A DNA stretch of 64,000 nucleotides from Diphasiastrum complanatum (GCA_029204225.1 CM055109.1:17601590-17665589), one strand, 5' to 3'; positions 1 to 11,518 are shown, counted from the stretch's first letter. A program made the numbers and translations. The notes: generated from the letters alone by a model not told the origin.

Positions 1-1
1 G

Positions 2-730
2 AGGATCAACACATTCTTCATCCCACATAGTTTCAAACCAAGCACTATCGATTCTAACGTCTATTTCAAGTCAGTGTGGCATCCCTTCATTATCATCACC
101 TTGTATGTCGATGACACGTTGTTTTTTAGCAACAGTACTGATCAGGTGAAGGATGCCAAGCAGAATTTGTCTTCCAAATTTGACATGACTGATATGGGTG
201 AGGCTCACTACTGTCTAGGAATTCAAATCCATCGAGACAAAGAGAGACAGATGATGTACATCACTCAACAAAGGTATCTTCATTATACTCTTATCAGATA
301 TAATCTGATCAATTGCAAAGAAGCTCACTCACCAATGGATCCAGGCATGCGATTGTCGAAGGACCAATGTCCTCAGACTAAGTAGGAAAAGGAGCGAATA
401 AGAGAGTATCCATATCAGTTGATACTCGGCTCTCTCATGTATGCAATGGTCTGCACAAGACCTGACATTGCTTTAGTAGGTAGCTCACTAAGCCAATTCA
501 TGGCTAATCATGGTATCGTACATTGGAAGGCTCTTATCATATTCATGAGGTACATTTGGGCTACATTGGACCTGTGCAACTACTATGGAGAAGTCGACAA
601 CGACAATCTTCATCAGTTGAGTGGATATTCAAATGCAAGCTGGGGAGGAGATGTAGATACTCGTAAATCCACATCTGGATTTACATTCTTCTTCAACGGT
701 CATAAGCCTAACCTCCATTGCTTAGTCTAA
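2..730 (+). pseudogene. Ty1/copia reverse transcriptase-RNase H remnant
   Basis: Coding similarity starts at the window edge and runs in one frame. The RT catalytic box YVDD is at about 104-115, followed by the usual palm/thumb text (YCLGIQI, SPMDPGMRLS) and then GSLMYAMVCTRPDIA and the start of RNase H (SGYSNASWGGDVDTRKSTSGF). One in-frame TAG at 383-385 interrupts it. After FFFNGHKP (about 710) similarity stops and roughly 100 residues of RNase H are missing, so the frame runs almost directly into the polypurine tract and LTR: an internal deletion. It would have copied the element RNA in the cytoplasmic particle. It is now a relic whose 5' part lies outside the window. Confidence 0.9.
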
Positions 731-757
731 AGATCAAGGCATTCATGGATCCAGATT

Positions 758-766
758 AAGAGGGGG
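758..766 (+). promoter_or_regulatory. Polypurine tract of the first copia element
   Basis: The purine run AAGAGGGGG lies directly before the TG that opens the LTR, the expected plus-strand primer position for reverse transcription. Confidence 0.7.
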
Positions 767-1224
767 TGTAGGATCTATTCTTCTACTCTCGTAACTCCCA
801 TGCTAATCTATTTTCATTCATATTGTTACAGTTTTACATGCATTGTCGACAGAAATACTCTATTATCGAAGACAAGCAAGAGAGTGGCAGTCCGCAGCTT
901 ATCAGAGACAGACACAGTAGATGCTTTCATGCATTGATTCTTTCTTCTTTTTAGACTGATTGTCAAAATAAGTTCATAGTTGTTACAGATCGTAGTTAGC
1001 TTTGTGAGCATGTAGTTTCGTCCTCTATTGTCTTGTGCTTACCAACATCATTTGACTTGTATTTTTATACATTCAATCTGAATAAATTATTGTCTGGTTT
1101 TGCATTCAGATTTTGTTGTTGCATGCTTTCTGCTTTCTGTCTGACTCTCTTATTGCTTTGTCTGACTGTCTGCTCTTCCGCTTCCGCATAAACATAATTA
1201 AACTTTGTTTTGTGTTTGCCTACA
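767..1224 (+). mobile_element. 3' LTR of the first copia element
   Basis: About 458 bp opening with TGTAGG and closing with CCTACA, a perfect 6-bp terminal inverted repeat with canonical TG...CA ends, directly behind a polypurine tract. AATAAA at 1081-1086 is a candidate polyadenylation signal. The flanking bases after 1224 (ACTGT) would be the target-site duplicate, but the 5' LTR is outside the window so this cannot be tested. The element seems to have inserted into the RT region of the next copia remnant. Confidence 0.75.
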
Positions 1225-1315
1225 ACTGTAGTAGTGCACGCATCGAGGGAATCAGTCGACCACCACTTTCGTTCTGATCTAATTGTTTGACCCATCCATT
1301 CAGATTCCCCAACAG

Positions 1316-2060
1316 AAAGATCCTTTGAGGACATCACTATGTATAGGAGTCTTACTGGCTCCCTTATTTGGTTGACCATAACTAGGCCGAATTTGAGCTT
1401 TAGTGTGCACAAATTGAGTCAATTCATGCAAGATCCAAAAGTTTGTCATTGAAAATCGGCCAAAAAGATCTTGAGATATGTTTCCTCCACACTAGATCAT
1501 GGGTTCATCTATAAATGAGAGGGCCTAACAATGGTTGCCTTTTCGGATTTAGACTTTGCGAGTGAAAAAGTGGATAGGAAGTCCCCAAGTGCTTATACCA
1601 TCTTTATTGGAGGCAATCATGTATCTTGGTTATCCAAGAAATCATTATCATCTTGTGAAGCCGAGTACAAGCCCCTTACAACAACCACCAAGGAGGTATT
1701 GTGGATCAAGAGGCTCATCAGGACTAAAGTGCATCAAGGTTGAAGATCTACCTATTGGCAAATGTGACTCAACACAAGCTCTTGCAAACAATCCAATTTT
1801 CCATGCAAGAAGCAAGCACATCGAGGTAGCACACCATTTCGTAAGGGAGAAATCATTGAAAGGGAGATCACCTTGGAGCATATCGAATCATCTTCATGTG
1901 TTGTTGGATGTCTAATTGCCAAGAAACAGGCGGGACCACTGCATGGCGGGTAGTTTATCTGGGGCGGATGTCTCCCAAAATCTTCTCACAAAACCATTGC
2001 TCATTAATGCTTTTGTCAAGTTTAGATCTAATCTTGGCTTGATTTCACCTATGTTGAAAT
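1316..2060 (+). pseudogene. Ty1/copia RT C-terminus and RNase H remnant
   Basis: Reads through ERSFEDITMYRSLTGS, TRPNLSFSVHKLSQFMQDP, an RNase H stretch with HVSWLSKKSLSSCEAEYK and FHARSKHIEVAHHFVRE, and finally a LLTKPLL...KFRSNLG tail. Stops occur in the RT/RNase H junction, and a frameshift near 1740 moves the second half of RNase H into another frame. It is clearly related to the copia family with TGTGAAA LTRs found at 22515-25530 and 53853-59866. Its left end is cut by the neighbouring LTR at 1224. Confidence 0.85.
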
Positions 2061-2081
2061 AGATAGATATCTTTTAAGGAG

Positions 2082-2485
2082 TGTGAAAATTATAAAAGTT
2101 ATCTATCTTGAGTTTTGGGGTTCTATGCCAAATCCACCCCTTGTACACTTGTAAATAAGTGATTAGGCCAAAATTTGATTTAAAATTGCTCGAGCTAGTG
2201 TAGGTTGTTGACTCTTGGCTTGATGGTAGAGGGCAACGACAAAGCACCTCATAATGTGACTTGACCATGTGGACCAATCATAGCAAGAGGTGCACCAAAT
2301 GGTCCAATCAATGTAAGAGGTGGTCTGAGAGTGGTCCAATCTTTGTAAGGTGTGATTTTAGAGAGGTCATTGCCATCCATCTTGGATCTCAAGCCACTCT
2401 ATGAGAGTGTATGAGCTTGATTCTACACTTAGTTTTTTGGATGAGAGATTGTTGAGAGAGCTCCAACACTTAAAACAATTTCACA
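2082..2485 (+). mobile_element. 3' LTR of the second copia remnant
   Basis: Starts TGTGAAAATT directly after the purine run TTAAGGAG and ends CAATTTCACA, giving imperfect inverted ends; about 404 bp. It follows the RNase H C-terminus at the expected distance. Confidence 0.65.
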
Positions 2486-2777
2486 TTCTCCTAAAATTCA
2501 AAGCAAGAAAGCTAAAAATAGCCGTCGACTTATATCATTGACAAGCTTGAAAACCAAGCACGTCATAATTTCTTGACTTGTGCTTCAACTTAATTATCAA
2601 TAATTGGTCGTAGTATATCTAGAATAGTTTCCTAACCTTTGATAATTGGACTGGACAAGTAAATGAAGTGTCAGTAAATGTTGTAGATCGTTCCTGTCTT
2701 TTGAGTCGAGTCTTCATGTGCCCGATCCCATTTTCATGGTGTTGAATCATCACAGGCCATAACACACCTTAATGATA
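2486..2777. other. No recognisable feature
   Basis: Nothing recognisable: AT-rich, no open frame and no clear repeat. It separates an LTR from the partial ParB-methyltransferase copy. Confidence 0.4.
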
Positions 2778-4055
2778 TTAAAATAAAATATGATATTAAT
2801 CTAACAAAGTAAATCAGAATTTGCAACATGTGTGCATTTGTTGGGATCAACCAAAACAACAAAAGGAGTAACTATGGCCTGTGTATGATCTTTAAATTTT
2901 ATTTTTAAGTTATGTACATGTGTTTTGTTTGGTTCTCTTACTTCCATTGGCTTGTCTCCTGTTATTGTGTCTACATGTGGCCTATCACACTGATTTATAT
3001 CTAAAATCAAAGTTGTTTCTTTAGGTTTTTTGGTTTTATGAATATCTTCCCTTAATTTGGCAAGCTCAGAGCTATCTTACAAGGGACGAATGGATGCACC
3101 AGGTAAAGACATTGATGGTTTGGTCGTGGCTTTCTTGCTTTCAGCAGATGGGATGGACTTATGGTGATGTGTAGCCATGGTCTTTGGGCGTGACTTGGGT
3201 CTAGTGGGAGAAGACTCAAAAATATTATGAGATCTCTTTTTTTTTAGAAGAGGGACAACTATAGTTTCATCTTCAATGTTTTCAGAGGCCGGCTTTGTGA
3301 CCTGAGCAGTGGTAGAAGCAGGCTTGCGAGGTCCAATAGAAACACCTTTTGAACTCCGTAATGAATAGACTGGATCTTTTCCCTCAACAATAGTAGCTAG
3401 AACCATCTTTAAGCATTGCTTTATGCTCTGGACAGAAACAAAAATCAAGTTTAAAATATAATGAGTAAAGGCTTTTACTTAAAAGTTCAAAGAATTTTAT
3501 ATTTAGTATCCACTATGCTAAGCATGAAACAAATGTAGACATACATGAATAAAAATATGTTCTATAATTACACACCAAAGTAACTAGAGCTTTATCAAAA
3601 TAGGCTTTGATGGCCTCGTCTTGGCAAAGTCGAATCTTTATAGTCTCGTTCAGAATGAAAATAGAACGAGACTTATCCGTCTCCTTTACAAGTACGTTCA
3701 CAAAACCTTTTTCCTCATCCTCATCTGGTTGATCAGCAAGCAATCTTCCTTGAACTTTGAATTGTGAGTCTAACCTGCCAGGCTTCTCAGCTAAATGAAT
3801 AAAAAGCTCCGACAACTTTGTGTTGTTGACTCCTCTAGTGAAGTAGTACATGAATTTCTTCTTATCTTTAAGTGAAATATCTTGAGGTTTACCCGAAATT
3901 TTAAAAGAAATCCTTGACATTTTGAAAATTATCAAAGTCGATTGGAAATCTGCAGAGAAAAAGATTCTTTAGGAAAATTTAAAACACTAATTTAATGAAA
4001 ATACTGAAAACTTTAATAAGACAAGCAGTTTTTGCAAAAAATCTCTAAAAATAAA
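2778..4055 (-). pseudogene. Partial copy of the ParB-methyltransferase gene (5' half)
   Basis: Aligns along its whole length with 12655-13925 on the other strand. Exon 1 runs from ATG at 3920 to 3576 and encodes an uncharacterised Lys-rich N-terminal domain starting MSRISFKISGKPQD. A 148-nt GT-AG intron (3428-3575) follows, the same length and position as in the other copy and also carrying an ATGCTAAGCAT palindrome. Exon 2 runs from 3427 leftwards into a basic linker and the start of the ParB-like domain, where homology ends near 2778. In exon 1 this copy stays open where the other has a stop (CGA here, TGA there), and it also lacks the other copy's frameshift in the Lys-rich linker. It has one in-frame stop near 3077-3079. 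The methyltransferase half is absent. Breakpoints near 2778 and 4055 show no obvious terminal repeats. Confidence 0.75.
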
Positions 4056-4164
4056 AACTAATCTCATTGTTTGTGAGATTCTAATGTGGATGATGCATGA
4101 CTACCCCGGTTTAAGCGAATGTTCAAGTATCTATATATTTAATCTAGTCCGTTTTAGGGTTTAG
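4056..4164. other. No recognisable feature
   Basis: Short AT-rich junction between the methyltransferase copy and the CACTA transposase remnant; no feature seen. Confidence 0.4.
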
Positions 4165-5411
4165 CGTTTGAGTATATTTAACTAAGCTTATGTTCAATTT
4201 GGTTTATGAACTAATCAGGTGTAACCACATCGGGTTACACGGATGTTATATTTGTGGACCACTTTTGGAGGGTCGACATAGCACAAATATGCTGAAAAAA
4301 GTGGTGTACGAAAATCATCACAAATACGTGCCGCTTGATAATCCTGTTCAAAGGTTGAATAGCCGATTTTTGGAGGGCGAGGAGATAATCCTCTAACTAC
4401 ACCACCACTCCCACACATGGGAGTAGAGGAATGACATGGTGAATGGCTTAAACATCACGATGTTAAATATTCTTCATGGAATGAATCCATTGATGGTATG
4501 AAACGATTGTCTATTTCTCATAAATTACCCTATTAGAGGAATTTATTGATAAACCATCTATTGGATCCTATGCACATATTCAAAAACGTCGGTGAATCCT
4601 TATGGAACCACATCATTGCATAAAAGGCAACTCGCATCTCGTAAAGATCTACAACCGGCCGATGTGAAAAGAGCCTATTGGATTCAATACACCGAAGGTG
4701 GAGATGAGATTCTACCTAGCGTGCCATGGATTCTTACAAAAGAGCAACTCTCATATGTTAAACATGTCATAAAACAAATGAGAACTCCAACAGGCTATGC
4801 ACATTCTTTATGCAAATCATTTATCATAGATGGTAAATTAAGTGGATTGAAATCACATGATTGGCAATTCATACTTTCACTTTCTATTCGAGGTCTCTTC
4901 AACAATGACGTACGAAATACGCTTTACAATTTGTCATCGATGATTAGGTTTGTATATTTTTTTAAGCACTTGTATAAATATGTGCTATTTCAATATTTTT
5001 ATGTGTTAAGCAACCTAAGGTACTATCAATCTTGCAGGTGGATTTTCTTAAAAAAATAAAAATAGTGAATTGGATTCCATGAAAATCCAAATGATCGAAA
5101 TGGTATGTTTGTTGGAGAGAGATTTTCAAACTTCCTTTTTGGATATACAAGTTCATCTTCTAGTGCATTTGGTTGAATAAGTATTAATTGCAGGACCTGT
5201 ACACACGAGATGGATGTTCTACCTTGAGCACTTTATGAAAGTTTTGAAGGGCTTTGTGAAACAAAAGGCAAGGCCAGAAGGTAGCATTGCAGAAAGTTGG
5301 CTTGTACATGAATCTTTGTTTTATATCACTGAAATAATCTCACAATTGCATCCTGCAAGTCCAAAAATGTGGTGTAAAGAAGAAGATGAACGTGTTAAGG
5401 GTCTATACTAA
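4165..5411 (+). pseudogene. CACTA (En/Spm) TNP2-like transposase / DUF4218 remnant
   Basis: Several blocks in order match plant TNP2-type transposases. A Cys-containing segment near 4220-4260 leads to YENHHKYVPLDNPVQRLNSR (compare the family's gHRRFLP..H..R). Next comes LPY..LLINHLLDPMHI.KNV around 4520-4590 (family: LLRHNLDVMHIEKNV). Then KLSGLKSHDWQFIL, the DUF4218 hallmark, at 4834-4875, and RWMFYLEHFMKVLKGFV..KARPEGSIAES from about 5203. The last block begins after an AG that could be a 3' splice site, so 4945-5190 may be intronic. In-frame stops and frame changes show it is dead. It ends at a (CT)n tract. A CACTA element would excise and reinsert by DDE chemistry; no CACTA termini were found. 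Confidence 0.8.
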
Positions 5412-5420
5412 TGCATAATG

Positions 5421-5599
<179 letters not shown>

Positions 5600-5644
5600 T
5601 TAAATTCAAAATGCAAAACACAACACATACACACTTCTTCCCTC

Positions 5645-5795
<151 letters not shown>

Positions 5796-5924
5796 CAATA
5801 AGCAAAAAAATCAAGCACCAACCTCAAGCACTGATTTTCCACCATTGATCTTCAAGCAGTAATCTCTCAAGCACTGATCGCCCTCAATCGCTCCAAAGAC
5901 GCTCCAACTTGCAAAAAATCGAGT

Positions 5925-6310
5925 GAGAGAGAAGGCGCTGAATCATGCGAATTCGAGAATTGAAACAGACGTCGAAAATTGACGTCGTTCACACGTCGGA
6001 TTCCGACATCCGTGCCCATTCAAGCCCGGACGACAGCTGCCATATGTCGTGGACAACTTTTTGGATTGCTGACATGGACGTCGGATTCTGTCGTCCGTCA
6101 CATTCCAATGTCCACGTCCAATAACACGTATCAGATTCTGACGTCCACTTCAAAATTTCGACATATCGGATTCTGACGTCCACTTCAAAATTTGGTTGCC
6201 GCCACAATTTTTTGATCACCGGAATTCCATTTTTGGATTATTTGCCTGAACATCATATTCTGACGTGTCTAATTGCGACGAATTATAAAATTTTTGAATA
6301 TACGTCAGAC
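5925..6310. repeat. Cluster of GACGTC / GGATTCTGACGTCC motifs
   Basis: The word (C)GGATTCTGACGTCC and relatives recur in both orientations. One copy is a near-perfect palindrome, GTCGGATTCCGAC, within ACGTCGGATTCCGACATCC at about 5993-6011. Other copies lie near 6063, 6130, 6170, 6258 and 6303. Clusters like this are typical of subterminal transposase-binding regions (for example CACTA elements), and the adjacent CACTA remnant makes that the simplest reading. No ORF in it is convincing. Confidence 0.6.
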
Positions 6311-6755
6311 ACCCACGTCGAAATCCGCACGATATGTTAATGTGTATTTTTTCTGCATTTTAATAGGCCTAGAGTATGGAAGATAAATTGGTTTGATTGG
6401 TCTGACAAAGTCGATTCCCCACTTTTGAAATGGTGCTAGTGGTAAAATAGGTGTCAGAGGCCAATTCATAAAAGATGTAAGCTTACCAACTCTTTGACAA
6501 GGATCACAGATTTTAATAAATTCGCAACATCTTTGTACATAGTTGGCCACCAATATTTAGCATTTAAAATAATCGTAACTATATTTATTATCGCATAATG
6601 TCCTCTTGCATCTTTAGAATGAAGAGCCTAGATTACAGAGCAAATCTCAGATGTTTTTTTTGCAGGTACTACAGGGTGTAAAAGATCATTCCTTCAAGAA
6701 TCAAATTCACCAACTATAAAGGTGTAGTCAACATTTCTAATTGTAGGAAGGTATT
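6311..6755 (-). pseudogene. Ty3/gypsy integrase N-terminus remnant
   Basis: Reverse-strand text contains KYWWPTMYKDVAN, the integrase zinc-finger region with CEFIKICDPCQRVGK (CxxC of the HHCC finger), then PLAPFQKWGIDFV, the start of the catalytic core containing its first Asp. Downstream coding stops at the GACGTC cluster, so the rest of the core is lost. It belongs with the RT/RNase H block at 8940-9991, from which it is separated by an AT-rich insertion. Confidence 0.75.
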
Positions 6756-7120
6756 GAAATTTCAAAAAAAATTGTGAAAAAAAAAACACCAAAAGACTTA
6801 GTGCTCAAAAGGCTTGAAAAAATGGAAAGCTTAGCAAAATAACTTAGTGTAAAATAGAATTTTTGTAAAATGCAAATACAATGATATAAAGATTTCTCAA
6901 AAATTGACAAAAAAAGTACAAAAGTAGCAACACTTTAAGAAACTAGTCAAAAGTGAAATTTGGCACCCTACATTTTTCCATTCAAAAGAAGAAAAAAAAA
7001 GTTCTTGTATTTTTAGACTCCTAATAACAAGGAATCCATAATTACAATTGAAATGAATCTATAACCCACTATAGAGAATTCAAAGAACAAAATTTGAAGT
7101 ATTTCCTAAAAAAAAAAACA
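6755..7120. repeat. Dispersed repeat, copy 1
   Basis: About 365 bp clearly homologous, in the same orientation, to 62460-62835. It contains shared words such as CAAATACAATGATAT and CTATAACCCACTATAGAGAA. AT-rich with poly-A runs, no ORF. Probably part of a larger unclassified repeat that split the gypsy remnant. Confidence 0.8.
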
Positions 7121-8939
7121 AGAAATTAAGAAACCAGGTGTCCAAGCTATGCACTCTACATAACAAGATCAAAATAGCTGGAAAAAAAACTCATATTGAG
7201 GTTTGTTAAATTAGTGAATTGTCAAGGGAATCTGAACAAAGACCTCAAACCGAATTCTTAAAAACATAATTCGACCCATGAGCTCAAGGGTAAAGGCATT
7301 GTTTTCACTATGATATGTACAAGAAAGATGAAAGGCATTGAGAATGTCCTTCTATCCTATCAATTGGTGATCATGTACAGTAAGTTTGTATGTTGCTCAA
7401 TTCAGAATTTGTTTGTAACAAAGTAGGTTTATTTCCAATATGCTTTGATAGAAAATGTTTACAAATTTAAGTCATCATAGGTTTAGAATGAAGAAGTGTA
7501 TATTGAAATTTACACAAAAGTAGATTTGATCATCATGAACATGTTGCTTTGCTAGTAGTTTTTACAAGTATGATAAATAAACATTACATTTATAATTTTA
7601 AAAAAAAAGAAACAAATTGAAAATATATTCTAGCAACAAAATATACAAGAATATTCAATACCATATATCTAAATAAAATATTGATTGAAAATCACATAGA
7701 CTGCATTGGATGATTATGTACTATTTCATAGATATACCATAGACAAACAAAAACATATGAGATATGGTTTGTTTTGTTTTGATTAACGAGACAATTTTAA
7801 AAGATATGGTTTTCTTTGTCTAACCAAGAAAGTTTATAAGATTGACAATTTATGAAGCGTAGAACACTATATAGAAAGACACAATGAAATGTATCTTTTT
7901 GTTCAACAAGACGATCCTATTAGATAGTTATGAACATTACAAGAATATAGAAAGTTATCATCCTATGTTGTGTTTCTAAACAATATATGCATTGCAAGAT
8001 AAAAAGTGGATGCCTTTGTTATATATGATATTGGAAAAAGAAAGAATACCAAAAGCATGCTTAAATGCACTTTTTTTTCTACACTTTTGAACAACATACT
8101 ATGTACAATATACCTAAATATGAACATGGAATGTTATTCATACTTTTGTAATATGTATGACATTAGATGCAATAATACATTTTTTTGATAGCACAATATT
8201 AGAATACCTCTCTAATATGTATATAATTCATTACAAAAGTCATGTTCTAATGTCAGGAGTCATGTCGTGAAGAGTTATGATGTCCAAAGTCATGTAATGT
8301 CAATAATCATGTGATGAGTAGGTTTCAAACATCATTGAGAATCTAAAAAATGAGATTGGTTGTCATCATAAGCTGCCAAAACATGTACACTATTATGATA
8401 AGTTGTAACTGACACGACAATCATAATGATCAAGAACATGATTTTATAAACAGTCTTAACATTTGCCAAATCGCAAGGAATTAGATTGCAAATTATTAAA
8501 TACATTGAGTAATTACAAATATGTATATAATAATGTTGTTGCAAAGTATTCGTCTTTGCAACCAAGTCCTATGCAATTTAACAATTAAGATCATTTTGCA
8601 TTAAAAAAAAATGTTGCCTTCAAAGTTTTTGCAATAACTAGGGAACCAATTTGGAGTGCATATTATGCTATACAATTGAATATACAATTTTGCATTTTAA
8701 TTAGGTATTAAACATGTACTATTTATCGAGTGTCTGAAGGTGAAGTCACAAAAGTGCAATACTCTAAGACTAGATTTTTTTGTGCATTGGTTGTGAATCA
8801 TCGTTTGAGCTACAACAAATACAATGGCTTTTACAGATCAAATTGAAGCCTAAAATGTTTAAAAATTATGCAAGATAATTAAGAATAGCCAATTAGCTAA
8901 ATAGGGACAAATTTAGCTTCTATTTGAAAGCCAATTAAG
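7121..8939. other. AT-rich insertion interior, nothing recognised
   Basis: Very AT-rich with only short chance frames. A few short GTCATGT repeats occur at 8240-8310. With 6755-7120 it forms about 2.2 kb sitting between two parts of one gypsy element, so it is likely an insertion, but no TSD or terminal repeat could be pinned down. Confidence 0.5.
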
Positions 8940-9991
8940 ATCTAAATTCAGGTTCTTAAAGAGAGTTTGTACTCTGTAATGTCGGTGGACCACTCAGGTA
9001 CTGCATCTACCATGAAGAGGATTGCATTTGGCAATTTGTCTGGTACTTCCTTGCTAGGTGGTACATTACGGATCCTAGATAAATGATCCGCTAGATAGTG
9101 TTTCTTCTCTTTATGTACCATGACTTAGAACTAAAATTTTTGTAACAGCAATAACCATTTGGTGACTTGCTTGGTAGTACAAGGCCGATTGACAAGGTAC
9201 AAAAGAGCGTGGTGATCAACAAAAAATGCAAAGGGATTGGCAAGTACATAGTGGCAATATTCTTCACACTATAAACCATAGCTAGAGCCTCCTGCTCGGT
9301 AGTAGTGTAGTTGACCTTAGCCTATATCAACTATTGACTAGCGAGGCATACAAAGTAATCCTTTTTAAATTTTCCCAATTGGGTTAGAATACTACCCATG
9401 GTATATTTGGGAGTATATATATGGACATCAAATTCAATGGTCCAATTAGGGGATTTAAGGACTGGAGCAGATACTAATGCCCACTTGAGCTTGAGAATAG
9501 CTTTGGTGGTTGGTGGTGTTCACTCAGCGTGATCGTAAGTTCATAGATTGGCTTGGATGACTTAGCAAAACACAATAGAAATCTTTGGTAATAATTGCAA
9601 TGCCCATAAACTCTAGAATTTCACATACTATTCCAAGTTCTGGCAAGCTAATATTAGCTTGATTTTGCCCCAATCAGTGGCAATGCCATGACGTGAAATA
9701 ACGTGTCCCAACACTATGCTGTGAGTATTTTTTAGGGTTAAGAGATATGACGTATAATCGACACTTGATTAGCACCTGTATCAAGCAATGCAAGTGTTTG
9801 ACTCATAAAGAGTGCACACATAGATCGTCTAAGAAGATTTCAAGGAATTTCTGCAAATGGTCCTTGAAAGCATAACTCATAACAACACTTCCAAGTTGTT
9901 CTTTCAATATAGATATAATTGACTTTCGTAGATGATTGGTCATTGTTAATTCAAAATTAAATGCCAAAACATCTACATCCTGTAGATTCAA
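8940..9991 (-). pseudogene. Ty3/gypsy RT-RNase H remnant
   Basis: Begins near 9991 with RT text (LQKFLEIFLDDL, carrying the FLDD catalytic box) and continues through SIVLGHVISRHGIATDW to an RNase H segment (SPNWTIEFDVH...YTMGSILTQLGKFKKDYF). The catalytic TDAS of RNase H reads IYTP here, and there are several stops and frame changes. It is closely similar to the element at 28433-32625 (LQKFLEIYLDDL, VVLGHVISRHGIATDY). Left end joins the AT-rich insertion. Confidence 0.85.
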
Positions 9992-10159
9992 ATCGTCGAC
10001 TCTTGGTTGATTTTTTTGGCAATCTCTTTCTCTTGCCCTTTGGATCTACTTGCAACATTTAGAGTTCGTACCTTCCCAAAAAAATATTCGTTGAGGTGGT
10101 GCGCAACCAACGGACACGTAGTACTTTTGTTTGATTGCTATTTTGAGTAAAACGATGCA
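9992..10159. other. Junction segment, possible intron/3' part of the adjacent gene
   Basis: Between the gypsy RT and the Cys-rich gene. A GGTAAAT donor-like site (sense, reverse strand) near 10178 suggests that an intron of the adjacent gene starts there. No feature is certain. Confidence 0.3.
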
Positions 10160-10815
10160 TGACAAATTTGATAAATATTTACCTTTCTCGTCATTGGTCT
10201 TTGCAAGTTATTTTGCAAACTTTAACAACTCGCAAGTGGAGCATACTGTCATTCGTGATTTTTTGGAAATCTTTACTGGTCCAAAATCTCTTTTCCAAAT
10301 TCTATGAAAATATGAGTAACTCAAAAAGGTTACATTTTTTGTTTTGGCAAATTCTTTGTACATCAAAAATATTTCTAAGTTTGTAAAATTATCCGGCAAG
10401 TGAAAATATAAGGAATTAGGCAATTTCTCTCCGTGCACATCTATGAAATGCTTTAGCCAAGCAGTTGTATTTAAAGCATCTGAAGAAACAATTCGACCCT
10501 GTAAGGATCCCTGTAATGTTGGGTCTTTCTGAAGTCGTGCATGCATTTGTTGAAGCCGTGAGTTTTCGATTGCGTGAACTACTTTGTAAGCTTTGTGACA
10601 AACCTCCAAAGCATTTAAAAAATACGAATTTTTGTCCGGCCTCAATGTTGCACACAAATAGAAATTTCTCTCATTCTTACTTCGTAAAAAGAAGTTTGAT
10701 CTTTATTCTTCAATTTTTCTAATACTCAGCTTTTGCAAACAACAGGATGAGCAACAAATAATATTCGGTACGTTTCGAATCTCAGATTTTTTAAAAAACT
10801 ATTTTTGACGATTCG
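10160..10815 (-). pseudogene. Cys-rich putative transposase-like exon, unknown family
   Basis: One frame reads through NVPNIICCSSCCLQKLSI near the start, then a long segment with HKAYKVVHAIENSRLQQ, AWLKHFIDVHGEKLPNS, YFHLPDNFTNLEIFLMYKEF, FHRIWKRDFGPVKI and a C-terminal VCSTCELLKF zinc-type CxxC pair. In-frame stops lie at 10703-10705 and 10208-10210. The order (Cys cluster, WL..F....GE..P...LP, Y.EF, F..IW...F..VKI, CxxC) resembles proteins found in eukaryotic transposon-derived gene families, from memory only. I cannot name the family and a DDE or tyrosine-recombinase catalytic core is not visible. It lies on the same strand as, and downstream of, the Ser-rich ORF at 10941-11471 and may be a later exon of the same gene. 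Confidence 0.45.
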
Positions 10816-10940
10816 TTAAATCAGGTGGGGATCTCAAGTCTCTCTTGTATTTTTCTTTTTGTTTGGAGTCTGATTTATAAATTGAACCTATGACACTAGT
10901 AGGTGCTTGAACTGTTGAGAAGGTGTTAAAATTTCATGAC

Positions 10941-11471
10941 TCAAAATTCTGGCTCCAACCTCAGGTATTCTTGACCCTCAAAAGGCTCTAAATTTTCAAC
11001 GAATATAGCCCTTTTAGATTTAACATGACGAACATCACTTTGAGAAGGTCTCCTACGAACATGAGAAAAGCTGGATCGTCGCAGACCAACAGACTTACGC
11101 GGATCTGTTGATTTACTAGAATCAGTAATTGAGTGAATTGAAGCTTTTGACTCATCACTCAATGATTCAACTTGTTCAAAAGAACAATGTTCTAATTGTG
11201 CAGAGCCTGTATCTGAAGAGGAGGACGAGGTCAAAAAATTTGACACAAGCTGAGTTACAAGCGTCATTTCCTGAAAAGTACTTGCTTGAGGAATCTCAGA
11301 AGATGAACGGGTAATTGATAATGATGCCACATCATTTACAACCACATGTTGAGAATCAGGAGTGGCTTTGTAAAAAAAGCTTTCAGTGGGAATATCAGAT
11401 GAAGATGATGCACTTGTTGCAATGTATTGAGTTACAACTACTAGAATAGAAGAGGTAGAACTACTTGACAT
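10941..11471 (-). CDS. Ser-rich hypothetical protein, likely first exon
   Basis: Open frame of 176 codons starting MSSSSTSSILVVV and ending FEGQEYLRLEPEF. More than a quarter of residues are Ser/Thr; a basic patch (RKSVGLRRSSFSHVRRRPSQ) lies near the C-terminus. Low complexity suggests a disordered N-terminal region. An ATGCTAAGCAT palindrome lies about 30 bp upstream of the ATG (11503-11518). It is transcribed away from the ParB-methyltransferase gene, with about 1.3 kb between the two ATGs occupied by the palindrome cluster. Function unknown; coding status rests on length and on the divergent arrangement. Confidence 0.5.
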   Translation of the reverse strand: MSSSSTSSILVVVTQYIATSASSSSDIPTESFFYKATPDSQHVVVNDVASLSITRSSSEIPQASTFQEMTLVTQLVSNFLTSSSSSDTGSAQLEHCSFEQVESLSDESKASIHSITDSSKSTDPRKSVGLRRSSFSHVRRRPSQSDVRHVKSKRAIFVENLEPFEGQEYLRLEPEF

Positions 11472-11518
11472 TGTAATCTTAAAAGAAATTTTAACTATGT
11501 ACTTATGCTAAGCATAAA

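Noticed and set aside
8006-8565. Small forward and reverse frames in AT-rich DNA
   Set aside because: Short, low-complexity, no conserved text or start context.
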